Source: Parahoeflea olei (lineage in GTDB: Bacteria; Pseudomonadota; Alphaproteobacteria; Rhizobiales; Rhizobiaceae). Taken from it: a stretch of 64,000 nt of DNA. The position numbers were made by a program, and so were the translations under genes. Below, piece after piece: positions 40,195 through 49,542 of the stretch (positions are counted from its first letter, which is position 1; each line of letters begins with the position of its first letter). Location: contig NZ_LQZT01000012.1 in assembly GCF_001703635.1 (NCBI RefSeq), forward strand, positions 248,001 to 312,000, given 5' to 3'. The notes beneath the pieces are model-generated. The model was given only the letters and a program-made list of their open reading frames with translations, ran no database searches and had not been told where the DNA came from.

Positions 40195-42231
40195 CTACGC
40201 CCGGTAGGCGTTCATGGTGTGAAGCTCGTATTCGGCCACGTCCTCGCCGTCCTGGTTCAACACCGCGACATGCCAGCGGACTTCGCCATACTCATCGGTG
40301 CGTCGGGTCTTGCGCTTGACCGTGAGGCGGACCGAGATCGCGTCTCCGGGCGAGACCGGCTTCATGAACTTGAGCCCGTCGAGCCCGGTATTGGCGAGCA
40401 CCGGGCCGGGGCTCGGTTCGACGAACAGGCCGGCGGCAAACGAGAGAAGCAGATAGCCGTGCGCCACGCGGCCGGGGAAGAACGGGTTGGCCTTCGCGGC
40501 CTCCTCGTCCATGTGGGCATAGAAGGTGTCGCCGGTGAAGTGCGCGAAATGTTCGATGTCTTCGAGCGTGACGGTGCGCGGGCCGGCCTCGATGGTCTCG
40601 CCGATGGCAAGCTCGTCGAAAGTCCGGGTGAAGGGATGGGCAGGGGATTTGGGTTGCGCGGCGCCCTTGATCCAGGTGCCGGTGATGGCCGAAATGATGT
40701 CGGGGCTGCCCTGCACGGCGGTCAGTTGCATGTAGTGCATCACGCCGCGGATGCCGCCCAGTTCCTCGCCGCCGCCGGCGCGGCCCGGGCCGCCATGGAT
40801 CATGTGCGGCAGCGGCGAGCCGTGGCCGGTGGCTTCCCTGGCGCTGTCGCGGTTGTTGACATAGATGCGGCCATGGGAGGCCGCCGCGTCGAGGATCAGG
40901 GCGCGCGCGACCGCCGGGTCGTGGGTGATCAGCGAGGCGACCAGGCTGCCCTTGCCGCGGTTCATCAGGCGGCCCGCATGGGCGAGATCGCGATAGGGCA
41001 TCAGCGTGGCGACGGGGCCGAAGGCCTCGACCGCATGCACCGCGTCGCCCGCGTCCGGATCGTCGCAGGCAAACAGCATCGGCGCCACGAAGGCGCCGCG
41101 CTCCGGATCGGCGCCGTCGACCTCGTAGCGGTCCGGGTCGCCGGTCAGGCGCCGGCATTCGGCCGCGATCCGGGTCGCCTTCTCGCGCACGTCGGACTTC
41201 TGCGCAGCGGAGGCGAGCGCGCCCATGCGGGTGGTCTCCAGCGCCGGGTCGCCGATGCGGATCGTGCCGAGCTTGGCGGCAATCGCGTCGCCCACTGGGC
41301 CCATCAGGGCTTCGGGCACGAGGATGCGGCGGATGGCGGTGCATTTCTGCCCGGCCTTGGCGGTCATCTCGCGCACCACTTCCTTGACCAGGATCTCGAA
41401 TTCGGGGCTGTCTTGGGTGACATCCGGACCGAGCACGCTCGCGTTCAGGCTGTCCTGTTCAGCCACGAAGCGGACGCTGTTTTCGAGAAGATGCCGGCTG
41501 GAGCGCAACATCAGCGCGGTCTGGGCCGAGCCGGTGAAGCCCACCACATCCTGGTAGTCGAGGCGGTCGAGAAGGTCGCCGAGCCCGCCCGAGACGAGCT
41601 GCACCGCACCTTCCGGCAGAAGGCCGGAGCCGATCATGCGGCGCACGCATTGCTCGGTCACGTGGCAGGTCGCGGTCGCCGGCTTGACGATCGCCGGCAT
41701 GCCGGCAAGCAGCGCTGGCGCAAGCTTTTCGAGCATGCCCCAGACCGGGAAGTTGAAGGCGTTGATATGGACGGCCACGCCCCTGAGCGGGGTCGCCACA
41801 TGCTGGCCCACGAAGCTGCCGCCGCGCGACAGCATCTCCAGATCGCCCTCGACCAAAATATGCCCGTCGGGCAGTTCGCGCCGGCCTTTCGAGGCATAGA
41901 CCATGAGCGTGGCGATGCCGCCGTCGACATCGATCTTGGCGTCGGCGGTGGTGGCGCCGGTGGTGTGGGACAGCGCGTAGAGCTCGTCCTTGTGGTTGGA
42001 CAGCTCCAGCGCCAGCGCCTTCAGCATCCGGGCGCGGTCGTGGAAGCTCATCGCCCGCAGCCCCGGTCCCCCCTTGTTGCGGGCATGGGCGATCATGCCG
42101 GCGGTGTCGAGCGTCGCCTGGCCGGCCATCGCCAGCGGTTCGCCGGTCACGGCGCTGGCAATCGGGCGCGCGCCTTCGTCGGCGGGCAGCCAGCGGCCAC
42201 CCAGATAGCTGTGAACGTTGATCAGACCCAT
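40195..42231 (-). CDS. paaZ: PaaZ, bifunctional oxepin-CoA hydrolase / semialdehyde dehydrogenase
   Basis: Protein of 678 residues that opens oxepin-CoA and oxidises the resulting semialdehyde. N-terminal aldehyde dehydrogenase domain (about 1-520) with [12 protein letters not shown] and catalytic Cys in [12 protein letters not shown]-terminal MaoC-type hydratase (about 535-678) with [20 protein letters not shown] and [14 protein letters not shown]. The ATG at 42231 follows GGGGAGAG. Domain order and context fix the assignment. Confidence 0.95.
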   Translation of the reverse strand: MGLINVHSYLGGRWLPADEGARPIASAVTGEPLAMAGQATLDTAGMIAHARNKGGPGLRAMSFHDRARMLKALALELSNHKDELYALSHTTGATTADAKIDVDGGIATLMVYASKGRRELPDGHILVEGDLEMLSRGGSFVGQHVATPLRGVAVHINAFNFPVWGMLEKLAPALLAGMPAIVKPATATCHVTEQCVRRMIGSGLLPEGAVQLVSGGLGDLLDRLDYQDVVGFTGSAQTALMLRSSRHLLENSVRFVAEQDSLNASVLGPDVTQDSPEFEILVKEVVREMTAKAGQKCTAIRRILVPEALMGPVGDAIAAKLGTIRIGDPALETTRMGALASAAQKSDVREKATRIAAECRRLTGDPDRYEVDGADPERGAFVAPMLFACDDPDAGDAVHAVEAFGPVATLMPYRDLAHAGRLMNRGKGSLVASLITHDPAVARALILDAAASHGRIYVNNRDSAREATGHGSPLPHMIHGGPGRAGGGEELGGIRGVMHYMQLTAVQGSPDIISAITGTWIKGAAQPKSPAHPFTRTFDELAIGETIEAGPRTVTLEDIEHFAHFTGDTFYAHMDEEAAKANPFFPGRVAHGYLLLSFAAGLFVEPSPGPVLANTGLDGLKFMKPVSPGDAISVRLTVKRKTRRTDEYGEVRWHVAVLNQDGEDVAEYELHTMNAYRA

Positions 42232-42294
42232 GTCTCTCTCCCCTGGCGCGCGGAGGCGCCTTCCATAAGTCGCGTTGGCCGGTTCAGGCCGGGT

Positions 42295-44358
42295 TCAGCC
42301 CTTGAAGACTCCTGCCGGTTTCCAGGAACCCGGGCTCTGCGCCGCCACATCGGCAAAGGCTTCGCGAAGCCGGTCGATCCCGGTTTCCTCGGCCCAGAAC
42401 ATCGGGCCGCCCAGGTGTTTGGGGAAGCCGTAGCCCTCGGTCCAGACGATATCGACGGCCGTGTCGCTCGATGCGATCCCCTCTTCGAGGATCAGGTTCG
42501 CCTCGTTGACGATCGCCGCCATGATGCGCATGACGATCTCCTCGTTCGAGAACGTCTTTGGCGTCACGCCCTGCTCCTCGCGCCAGGCGGCCACCATGGC
42601 CTCGATCTCGGGATCGGGCGCGCCCTTGCCGGCGGTATGGTCGTACCAGCCCTTCTTGGCCGCGCTGCCGCGGCCCTGGCGGCCCATTTCGCAGAGCCTG
42701 TCGGCGATATCGACATAGCGGCCCGGCCAGGTACCCGCCGCGCGCTGGCGCTTGCGGTTGGCCCAGCTGATCTGCAACCCGGTCAGGTCCTGCAACTCGT
42801 AGGGTCCCATCGGCATGCCGAGCGACCGCATGGCCGCATCGACCGCATAGGGCGAGGCGCCGTCGGCGACCATGTAATCCGCCTGGCGGCGATAGGCCGA
42901 GAGGATGCGGTTGCCGATGAAGCCGTCGCAGACGCCGGTCTCGACCGGGATCTTGCCGAGCCCGCGGGCGAAGGCGAAGGCGGTGGCCATGGTCTCGGCG
43001 GAACTGGCGTCGGTGCCCACCACCTCGACGAGCTTCATGATATTGGCGGGCGAGAAGAAATGCAGGCCCAGGAACCGGCCCTGGCCGGGCAGACCGCGGC
43101 TGATCAGGTTGGGATCGAGATAGGAGGTGTTGGTGGCAACCAGCGCGTCCTCACGCATCACCGCGACCAATTCGGTGAACACCGCGCGCTTGACATCCGC
43201 GTCCTCGAACACCGCTTCGATGGCGATGTCGGCATCGAAGGCCGCAGCATAGCTGTCGCCGGCCTCAAGCTTCGCGCGCCGGGCCTCGGCCTTGTCCTCG
43301 CCGATGCGGCCTGAGGCCAGATCCTTGGCGATGATGGCTTCGACGCGGCCACGCCCCGCTTCGGCGCTGGCGCTGTCGCGCTCGATGATCGTGACCCGGT
43401 GGCCGGCGGCGAGGCAGGCCGCGGCAATGCCCGCGCCCATGAGGCCGCCGCCGACGATCGCCACATGCTCGATCTTCGCAGCCTCGATGTCGCGCAGCCG
43501 CTCCGGGCGGGTGACGGCGCGGTTGGCGAAGAACAGCCGCCGCAAGGCCCGCGACTGCGCGCTCTGGCGCAGGTCGAGATGGGTCTGGCGTTCGATCGCC
43601 TGGCCTTCGGCAAAGGGCAGGCGCGCTGCGAGCGCGGTGGTCTCAAGCGCGATGAGCGGCGCTTCGGCGCCCTTGGCGGATTTGGCGATCTCGGCTTTCA
43701 GCGCGGTGAGGTCGGCGTCCGTGACGGACCGCGTGGAGGTTTTGGCGGGACGCGCGGGGAGGGCATCGCGGAAGGACGCGAGTGCTGCCATGGGATCGCC
43801 CGAGAAGACCAGATCGAGGCCGCCCATCTCTTCGAAGGCCTTGGCACTGACCGGCTTGCCGCTGGCGGCCATGCGGGCGGCCGGCTCGAGCCCGATCACC
43901 CGGGGCAGGCGCTGCGTGCCGCCGGCGCCGGGGATCAGGCCGAGATTGACCTCGGGCAAGCCGAAACGGGTGTTTGCGTCGGCCAATCGCCAGGCGCAGG
44001 CGAGCGCCAGTTCGAGACCGCCGCCGAGCACGGTGCCGTGCATCACGGCGATAAAAGGCGTTTCGCTCGCCTCGATGGCGTCGAGCACGTCGGGCAGGTG
44101 CGGCAGCGGCGGCGGGCCGGCAAATTCGGATATGTCGCCGCCGGCGACGAAGGTCTTGCCGGCGCAGACGAGTGCCGCGGAGGTGCAGCCGGCGTCGTTG
44201 ACCTCGGCCAGCGCGTCCATCAGCCCCTTGCGCACGCTGACCCCGAGCGCATTGACCGGCGGATTGTCGATCGTGACCAGCGCATGACCGTTCTCGATCG
44301 CAACGGTGACGACCCTTTTTTCCGGTTGGGACGCGGGCGGTGCGGAAGGGGTGGTCAC
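42295..44358 (-). CDS. Enoyl-CoA hydratase / 3-hydroxyacyl-CoA dehydrogenase fusion (PaaF/PaaH-type, FadB-like)
   Basis: Protein of 687 residues. The crotonase domain (about 1-190) keeps both hydratase glutamates (GGGLELALA and GLPEVNLGLIPGAGG). A NAD-binding 3-hydroxyacyl-CoA dehydrogenase domain (about 300-480, VAIVGGGLMGAGIAAACLAAG) and two C-terminal dehydrogenase domains follow. In this cluster it could supply both PaaF and PaaH steps after PaaZ, as no separate copies are present. Start is GTG 44358 with GAGGAG; an upstream frame to 44442 crosses the divergent promoter. It lies 63 bp before paaZ on the same strand. Confidence 0.9.
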   Translation of the reverse strand: MTTPSAPPASQPEKRVVTVAIENGHALVTIDNPPVNALGVSVRKGLMDALAEVNDAGCTSAALVCAGKTFVAGGDISEFAGPPPLPHLPDVLDAIEASETPFIAVMHGTVLGGGLELALACAWRLADANTRFGLPEVNLGLIPGAGGTQRLPRVIGLEPAARMAASGKPVSAKAFEEMGGLDLVFSGDPMAALASFRDALPARPAKTSTRSVTDADLTALKAEIAKSAKGAEAPLIALETTALAARLPFAEGQAIERQTHLDLRQSAQSRALRRLFFANRAVTRPERLRDIEAAKIEHVAIVGGGLMGAGIAAACLAAGHRVTIIERDSASAEAGRGRVEAIIAKDLASGRIGEDKAEARRAKLEAGDSYAAAFDADIAIEAVFEDADVKRAVFTELVAVMREDALVATNTSYLDPNLISRGLPGQGRFLGLHFFSPANIMKLVEVVGTDASSAETMATAFAFARGLGKIPVETGVCDGFIGNRILSAYRRQADYMVADGASPYAVDAAMRSLGMPMGPYELQDLTGLQISWANRKRQRAAGTWPGRYVDIADRLCEMGRQGRGSAAKKGWYDHTAGKGAPDPEIEAMVAAWREEQGVTPKTFSNEEIVMRIMAAIVNEANLILEEGIASSDTAVDIVWTEGYGFPKHLGGPMFWAEETGIDRLREAFADVAAQSPGSWKPAGVFKG

Positions 44359-44416
44359 GGGCGGGGCTCCTCGGGTTCCGGATGACAAATTGCCGATGTC
44401 GGACTGGTGATTATTA

Positions 44417-44440
44417 ATTGACCAACCGGTCGGCTTATGC
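44417..44440. promoter_or_regulatory. Candidate operator in the divergent paa promoter
   Basis: CCAACCGGTCGG (44422-44433) is a palindrome with one mispaired position per half, centred on ACCGGT. It lies between the fusion gene (minus) and paaG (plus), overlapping a possible TTGACC -35. TetR-family regulators bind sites of this sort; the cluster TetR gene at 47090 is the obvious candidate. Confidence 0.6.
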
Positions 44441-44468
44441 AACCTTAATTTTCAGGAGGAGCCTAGCC

Positions 44469-45260
44469 ATGAGTGAACCGGTTTTACAGTCCTGGAACGG
44501 TGGTGTGATGGAACTTACACTGAACCGTCCGGACCGATTGAATGCCTTCAATGACGAGATGCATGTCGCGCTTGCCGGGTTTCTCGACATGGCGCGCGAC
44601 GATGTGCGCTGCCGGGCGGTGCTTCTGACCGGGGCGGGGCGCGGCTTTTGCGCGGGCCAGGATCTCGGCGCGCGGGATCCCGCAAAAATGGATGGCCCGC
44701 CCGATCTCGGCGACACCATCGCCCGCTTCTACAATCCGCTGATCCGCCGCATCCGCACGCTCGAAAAGCCGGTGGTCTGTGCGGTCAACGGGGTAGCCGC
44801 CGGCGCGGGCGCCAATCTGGCGCTTGCCTGCGACATCGTGCTGGCCGCCCGCGGCGCGAAATTCATCCAGTCCTTCGCCCGGGTGGGGCTCATTCCCGAT
44901 GCGGGCGGCTCCTGGATGCTGCCGCGGCTGATCGGCGAGGCGCGCGCCAAGGCGATCGCCATGACCGCGGAGCCCGTGACCGCCGACCGCGCCGAGCACT
45001 GGGGCATGATCTGGAAGTCCTGTGACGATGCCGAGCTGATGGGCGAGGCGAGGGCGCTTGGCGCCAAACTTGCCGCCGGGCCGACCTTCGGGCTCGGCAA
45101 GACCAAGAGCCTGATCCAGGCCGCGGCCGGGCAGGTGCTCGACGATCATCTCGACCTCGAAGCCGCGACCCAGCGCGACTGCGGCTTCCATGCCGATTAC
45201 GCCGAGGGCGTGCGCGCCTTTCTCGAAAAGCGCGAGCCGGAGTTCGGAGGCGGGCAATGA
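44469..45260 (+). CDS. paaG: PaaG, 1,2-epoxyphenylacetyl-CoA isomerase
   Basis: Crotonase-fold isomerase (263 residues) converting ring-1,2-epoxyphenylacetyl-CoA to oxepin-CoA. Tracts GRGFCAGQDLGARDPAK, NGVAAGAGANLALACDIVLA and SFARVGLIPDAGGSWMLPRL match PaaG, with the Asp in IPDAGG typical of isomerases where hydratases have other residues. ATG 44469 follows AGGAGG. The stop overlaps paaI by 4 nt. Confidence 0.93.
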   Translation: MSEPVLQSWNGGVMELTLNRPDRLNAFNDEMHVALAGFLDMARDDVRCRAVLLTGAGRGFCAGQDLGARDPAKMDGPPDLGDTIARFYNPLIRRIRTLEKPVVCAVNGVAAGAGANLALACDIVLAARGAKFIQSFARVGLIPDAGGSWMLPRLIGEARAKAIAMTAEPVTADRAEHWGMIWKSCDDAELMGEARALGAKLAAGPTFGLGKTKSLIQAAAGQVLDDHLDLEAATQRDCGFHADYAEGVRAFLEKREPEFGGGQ

Positions 45261-45700
45261 GCGCGATCAGCGATCAGGAGCGTGCCGAGCGCTCGTCGGA
45301 AGCCATGTGGAAGGACGACCACATGAGCCAGTCCAACGGCATGACCGTCGAGACGGTCGGGCCTGGCACGGCCACGCTGTCGATGGTGGTGCGCAAAAAC
45401 CATCTCAACGGCCACGGCTCGTGCCACGGCGGGGCGATCTTCACGCTCGCCGACAGCGCCTTTGCCTTTGCCTGCAACAGCCGCAACGCGATCACCGTGG
45501 CGCAGCATTGTTCGGTCACGTTCCTGGCGCCGGGGCGGGAGGGCGACCGGCTGACGGCGACGGCGCGGGAAGTCACGCTTGCCGGCCGGTCCGGGGTCTA
45601 TGACGTCACCGTGACCCGCGATGACGGCACCGCGATTGCCGAATTTCGCGGGCTGTCGCGCACGGTCGCAGGCACGCATTTCGAGGAGCCCGCGGCCTGA
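45257..45700 (+). CDS. paaI: PaaI, phenylacetyl-CoA-type thioesterase
   Basis: Hotdog-fold thioesterase of 147 residues. NGHGSCHGGAIFTLADSAFA holds the HGGxIFxLAD signature with its catalytic Asp. It clears dead-end CoA intermediates in phenylacetate breakdown. ATGA overlap with paaG supports co-translation. Confidence 0.94.
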   Translation: MSAISDQERAERSSEAMWKDDHMSQSNGMTVETVGPGTATLSMVVRKNHLNGHGSCHGGAIFTLADSAFAFACNSRNAITVAQHCSVTFLAPGREGDRLTATAREVTLAGRSGVYDVTVTRDDGTAIAEFRGLSRTVAGTHFEEPAA

Positions 45701-45773
45701 GCTGCCGGGTACAGCAGTTTGAGGAAAGTGGGGGGCAGCCTGGGAGGCGCCGCCCCGGTTCGAGGAGGAACCC

Positions 45774-47084
45774 ATGCTTGACCTAACCCCGGATCGCGCC
45801 AGTCTCGATCCGATCGAGATCGCGTCGCGCGACGAGATTGCAGCACTTCAGCTCAAGCGGATGCAATGGTCGCTTCGCCATGCCTATGAAAACGTGCCGC
45901 ATTACACGGCGGCCTTCGACGCCAAGGGCGTGCATCCGGACGATCTCAAGTCGCTATCGGACCTGTCGAAGTTTCCGTTCACGACCAAGCTCGACCTCAG
46001 GGACAACTATCCCTTCGGCATGTTCGCAGTGCCGCGCGAGAAGGTGGTGCGGCTGCATGGCTCGTCGGGCACCACCGGCAAGCCCACGGTGGTGGGCTAC
46101 ACCGCGGGCGATATCGCGATGTGGTCGGATCTGGTGGCGCGCTCGATCCGCGCTTCGGGCGGGCGCAGCGGCGATATCGTCCATGTCGCCTATGGCTACG
46201 GCCTTTTCACCGGCGGGCTCGGCGCGCATTATGGCGCGGAGCGGCTGGGCTGCACGGTGGTGCCGGTTTCGGGCGGCATGACCGAGCGGCAGGTGTCGCT
46301 GATCACCGATTTCAAGCCGCGCGTGATCATGGTCACGCCCTCCTACATGCTCTCGATCCTCGACGAATTCCGCCGCGCCGGCGTGGATCCGCGCGAGTCC
46401 TCGCTGGCGGTCGGCATCTTCGGCGCGGAACCCTGGACCAATGCCATGCGCTCGGAGATCGAGCAGGCCTTCGACATGCATGCCGTCGACATCTACGGTC
46501 TTTCGGAAGTGATGGGGCCGGGCGTTGCCAACGAGTGCGTCGAGACCAAGGACGGGCTGCATATCTGGGAGGATCATTTCTACCCGGAAGTCATCGATCC
46601 TGTGACCGAGGAAGTTCTGCCCGACGGGGAGATCGGCGAACTGGTGTTCACCACGCTGTCAAAGGAGGCGCTGCCGATGGTGCGCTACCGCACCCGCGAT
46701 CTGACCCGGCTGATGCCGGGCACCGCGCGCTCGATGCGGCGGATGGAAAAGATCACCGGCCGCTCCGACGACATGATCATCCTGCGCGGGGTCAATGTGT
46801 TCCCGACCCAGATCGAGGAACAGATCCTGAAATGCGCGGGCCTCGCGCCGCATTTTCAGATCGAGCTCACCCGCTCCGGCCGCATGGACGACATGACGGT
46901 GCATGTGGAAGCCAGCGCCGGTGCCGCCGACGCGGAGGCGCGGGCCGCTTCGGCACGGGAACTCGCGCACCACATCAAGAGCACGGTCGGCGTGTCCGCG
47001 CGCATCGATGTTGCCGAACCGGGCGCCGTGGCGCGCTCGGAAGGCAAGGCCAAGCGCGTCGTCGACAACCGGCCGAAGGGCTAG
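45774..47084 (+). CDS. paaK: PaaK, phenylacetate-CoA ligase
   Basis: AMP-forming ligase (436 residues) that starts the pathway by activating phenylacetate. The P-loop is LHGSSGTTGKPTVVGYT; further tracts are YGLSEVMGPGVANECVE, MVRYRTRDLTRL and ITGRSDDMIILRGVNVFPTQ. GAGGAGG lies 7 nt before ATG 45774. Third in the paaG-paaI-paaK run. Confidence 0.97.
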   Translation: MLDLTPDRASLDPIEIASRDEIAALQLKRMQWSLRHAYENVPHYTAAFDAKGVHPDDLKSLSDLSKFPFTTKLDLRDNYPFGMFAVPREKVVRLHGSSGTTGKPTVVGYTAGDIAMWSDLVARSIRASGGRSGDIVHVAYGYGLFTGGLGAHYGAERLGCTVVPVSGGMTERQVSLITDFKPRVIMVTPSYMLSILDEFRRAGVDPRESSLAVGIFGAEPWTNAMRSEIEQAFDMHAVDIYGLSEVMGPGVANECVETKDGLHIWEDHFYPEVIDPVTEEVLPDGEIGELVFTTLSKEALPMVRYRTRDLTRLMPGTARSMRRMEKITGRSDDMIILRGVNVFPTQIEEQILKCAGLAPHFQIELTRSGRMDDMTVHVEASAGAADAEARAASARELAHHIKSTVGVSARIDVAEPGAVARSEGKAKRVVDNRPKG

Positions 47085-47089
47085 ATTTC

Positions 47090-47698
47090 ATGGCTCGCAC
47101 CATCGCCAAGGACCACGAGGAAAAGCGCGAGGCGATCCTGCGCACGGCCGCTGCGTTCTTTGCCGAACACGGCTTCGACCGGGCCTCGATGGGCAAGCTC
47201 GCGCAGGCCTGCGGTGTCTCCAAGGCGCTGATCTACCACTATTATCCGTCCAAGGATGCGCTGCTGTTCGACATCCTCGACACGCATCTGGCGTCGCTGG
47301 TCAAGGTGGTGGAGGCGGCGGCGCTCGAGCCCGGCACGGCGCAGGAGCGGCTGCGGGCGCTGGTCCGGGCGATCCTGATTGCCTACCGGGATTCAGACGC
47401 GGAGCACAAGGTGCAACTCGACGCGCTGTCGTCGCTGCCCGAGGACAGCCAGCGGCATCTGCGCGGGCTGCAACGGCGGCTGGTGACCTGCATGTCGGAC
47501 GCGGTGCGGGCGCTCGAACCCGACCGCTTTACCGCCCGGCCGGATCTGGTGGGGCCGGTGACGATGTCGGTGTTCGGTATGCTCAACTGGTTCTATCTCT
47601 GGCACCGGCCCGGCGGCCCGGTCGACCGCGACGCCTATGCCGACATCGTCACCGACCTGGTGATCGGTGGTCTGCCCGCGGTGTGCGCGGGGGAGTAG
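47090..47698 (+). CDS. TetR family regulator of the paa cluster
   Basis: Repressor of 202 residues, 5 bp after paaK. HTH tract REAILRTAAAFFAEHGFDRA, then KLAQACGVSKALIYHYYPSK. The C-terminal domain resembles PaaR-type regulators found beside paaK in other bacteria. The palindrome at 44422-44433 is a plausible target. Its presence beside a PaaX protein means the cluster carries two unrelated repressors. Confidence 0.88.
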   Translation: MARTIAKDHEEKREAILRTAAAFFAEHGFDRASMGKLAQACGVSKALIYHYYPSKDALLFDILDTHLASLVKVVEAAALEPGTAQERLRALVRAILIAYRDSDAEHKVQLDALSSLPEDSQRHLRGLQRRLVTCMSDAVRALEPDRFTARPDLVGPVTMSVFGMLNWFYLWHRPGGPVDRDAYADIVTDLVIGGLPAVCAGE

Positions 47699-47898
47699 GA
47701 AACGTAAAGCTTGATGCAGATGCCCAATGCAAGGTCTTCCGGGCAGGGGCTCGATCCCGGGCATGTCGTTTCGGAAGGTGACGGCGTCACAATTGCAATC
47801 CACATGCGCTACTCTTGACTTTCAAAGGGAGCAGACCCTATTTGGTCGATGGAGGCTTTGCGGCGGAAACGTTGCATTGCCTTTTTCATTTGTGGCTG

Positions 47899-48752
47899 TC
47901 AGCGCTCCCGGGTCCGCAAATCCCTGACCTCCTTGACGCCCCATACCGTCTGGCCGCCTTCTGTGCGGCGGCTGTAGCGCATTCGCTTGATGGCTTCGAC
48001 CAGCGGAGTCAATTCCGGCCGGGTCGTGACGGGCATGCGAGGCAGGCGAAGACCCCAACTTGTAATATAAGCTACCAAATCCGCGACCTGAATCAGGGAA
48101 CTCAGATCGCTGTGAACGAAGAACGGTTCCGGCACGATAAGCCGCGATCTCGTCCGGCCGTTCGCGGTCCGCAGAAAGTACCTGGATATCTGTCCAAGCA
48201 GCACGTGGCTGGCGGATTTGTCCAACTCATCGAATACGAGAAAACCCATCGGATCGCCGGGCATCTGATTGAGGAAATGATAAAAGCGTTCCAGAAAGAA
48301 GGCGTAGTCCTTCCGCATCGCCTGATCGTTTGGCGGGCGAGGCGCGCCCTGGGGCACCATCGTCGCGAACACTTTGCCCTGATGGCTGTGGGCGAGATCC
48401 AATACAAACTCGACATAGGCGAGCTTGGCCTGTGCCAGCGCGGTGAGGCCGGCTCGCGTTGGATGCGCGCCATGTTCCAGCATCGCTTTCGCGAAACGGG
48501 TTCGTTCGCCATGCGGTATGGACCCATCTGACCTGCAAGCCGGAAGGTCTTCGCCTTTAGAAGCTCCTTGGCCTTGGCTTCGGCACCATAGGCTTCAAAC
48601 AGCCTCATTCCGAAAAAATACTGTTGGGCATCGGATATCTGCCGGATCAGCGGCCAAATCTTGCGGTCCTCAATCGCAAACCCGGCGAGCACTTCATAGG
48701 GCGAATACCTTTGATCTTGACCGGATTCATCGACAAACAATGCCCAGCTCAT
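47899..48752 (-). pseudogene. DUF3800 family gene with a single-base frameshift
   Basis: First frame from ATG 48752: MSWALFVDESGQDQRYSPYE ... AKTFRLAGQM, the DUF3800 start with its DESG motif. Second frame from about 48522: GSIPHGERTRFAKAMLEHGA ... LTALAQAKLAYVEFVLDLAH, VFDELDKSASHVLLGQISRY, PEPFFVHSDLSSLIQVADLV, to 47899. Adding one G to the GGG at 48523-48525 (minus strand) joins the frames with no residue lost. DUF3800 proteins are nuclease-like (RNase H fold) and often lie in mobile or defence settings. A recent mutation or homopolymer sequencing error are equally possible. Confidence 0.85.
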
Positions 48753-48954
48753 GATCGTGTTTCCTGCAAAGGTGCGGGCGACAGGGTGTCAGGCCTTGAA
48801 GAGTGTCTCAGGAGAAGGAACTCTGAAACTGTGCACATCGGCCTCCTTCAACACAGTTTCGGCACATCCAGCAGGAGACGGCCCGTTTTCCCAGGCCGTC
48901 TCAATTGTCAAAGTCAGCATTCATGACAGCGTCGAAGCAAGCGACGGGCTTTTC

Positions 48955-49131
48955 TCAGCTGTTGTCTTCGACCGGGGCGGCGGGGCCGTTCTTCTTGATC
49001 GAGTCGATGGCATTCTGGGCGCTGGCCTTGCTGGTATAGCCCTCCGTCGAGAACATGATTTCGCTGTTGTACTTGAAGCGGACCCGGTACTCGCCGGCCT
49101 TGTCTTTGTAGATCTCGAATTTGTGTGCCAT
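48955..49131 (-). CDS. YegP-like DUF1508 protein
   Basis: Protein of 58 residues, a single DUF1508 repeat: MAHKFEIYKDKAGEYRVRFK followed by GYTSKASAQNAIDSIKKNGP. Start at ATG 49131 with GGGAG; the frame to 49170 has no support. The function of this small, widespread family is not known. Confidence 0.9.
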   Translation of the reverse strand: MAHKFEIYKDKAGEYRVRFKYNSEIMFSTEGYTSKASAQNAIDSIKKNGPAAPVEDNS

Positions 49132-49542
49132 GCACTTACTCCCAATGCAGTGTGAATCGTACGCGACCAAGTTGACATCTGGAAACGGCTTTCACAAGCC
49201 GGATGCACAGGGGAAAACCTTCGGTGGCCGCAAGATCGCCCGCGTGACGGCCGGTCCCGGTCGAGGGGCATCGTGGCCAAGCCTCGGGCCTTCGCGCGGC
49301 CATGCCGGCGGTTTGCGGCGCTTTGAGAGACGGCGCGGACGGGGGCGGGCTTGAGGAAATCGAGGGTCACGTGAGCGCAAGGAGGCTTGGTTTGCAGGCC
49401 GGCTCCGCTTCGACGGGATCGATGCAATCCGCCAGTCTCGGCGCCTTGCGGCCATTTTCATGAGCAATATTGACGGTCCTGCGCTTTGGCGCTTCTGTGA
49501 AGCCTGCCAGTGCCTGATCGGGTGCTGCCGAAGGAGTCCTGC
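49132..49542. other. Intergenic region, nothing recognised
   Basis: 411 bp between the divergent YegP-like and CoA-transferase genes. No gene, terminator or strong palindrome was seen. It should contain both promoters. Confidence 0.5.

Noticed and set aside
44359-44442. Upstream start for the FadB-like fusion
   Set aside because: It crosses the divergent promoter and palindrome; GTG 44358 has a GAGGAG site.
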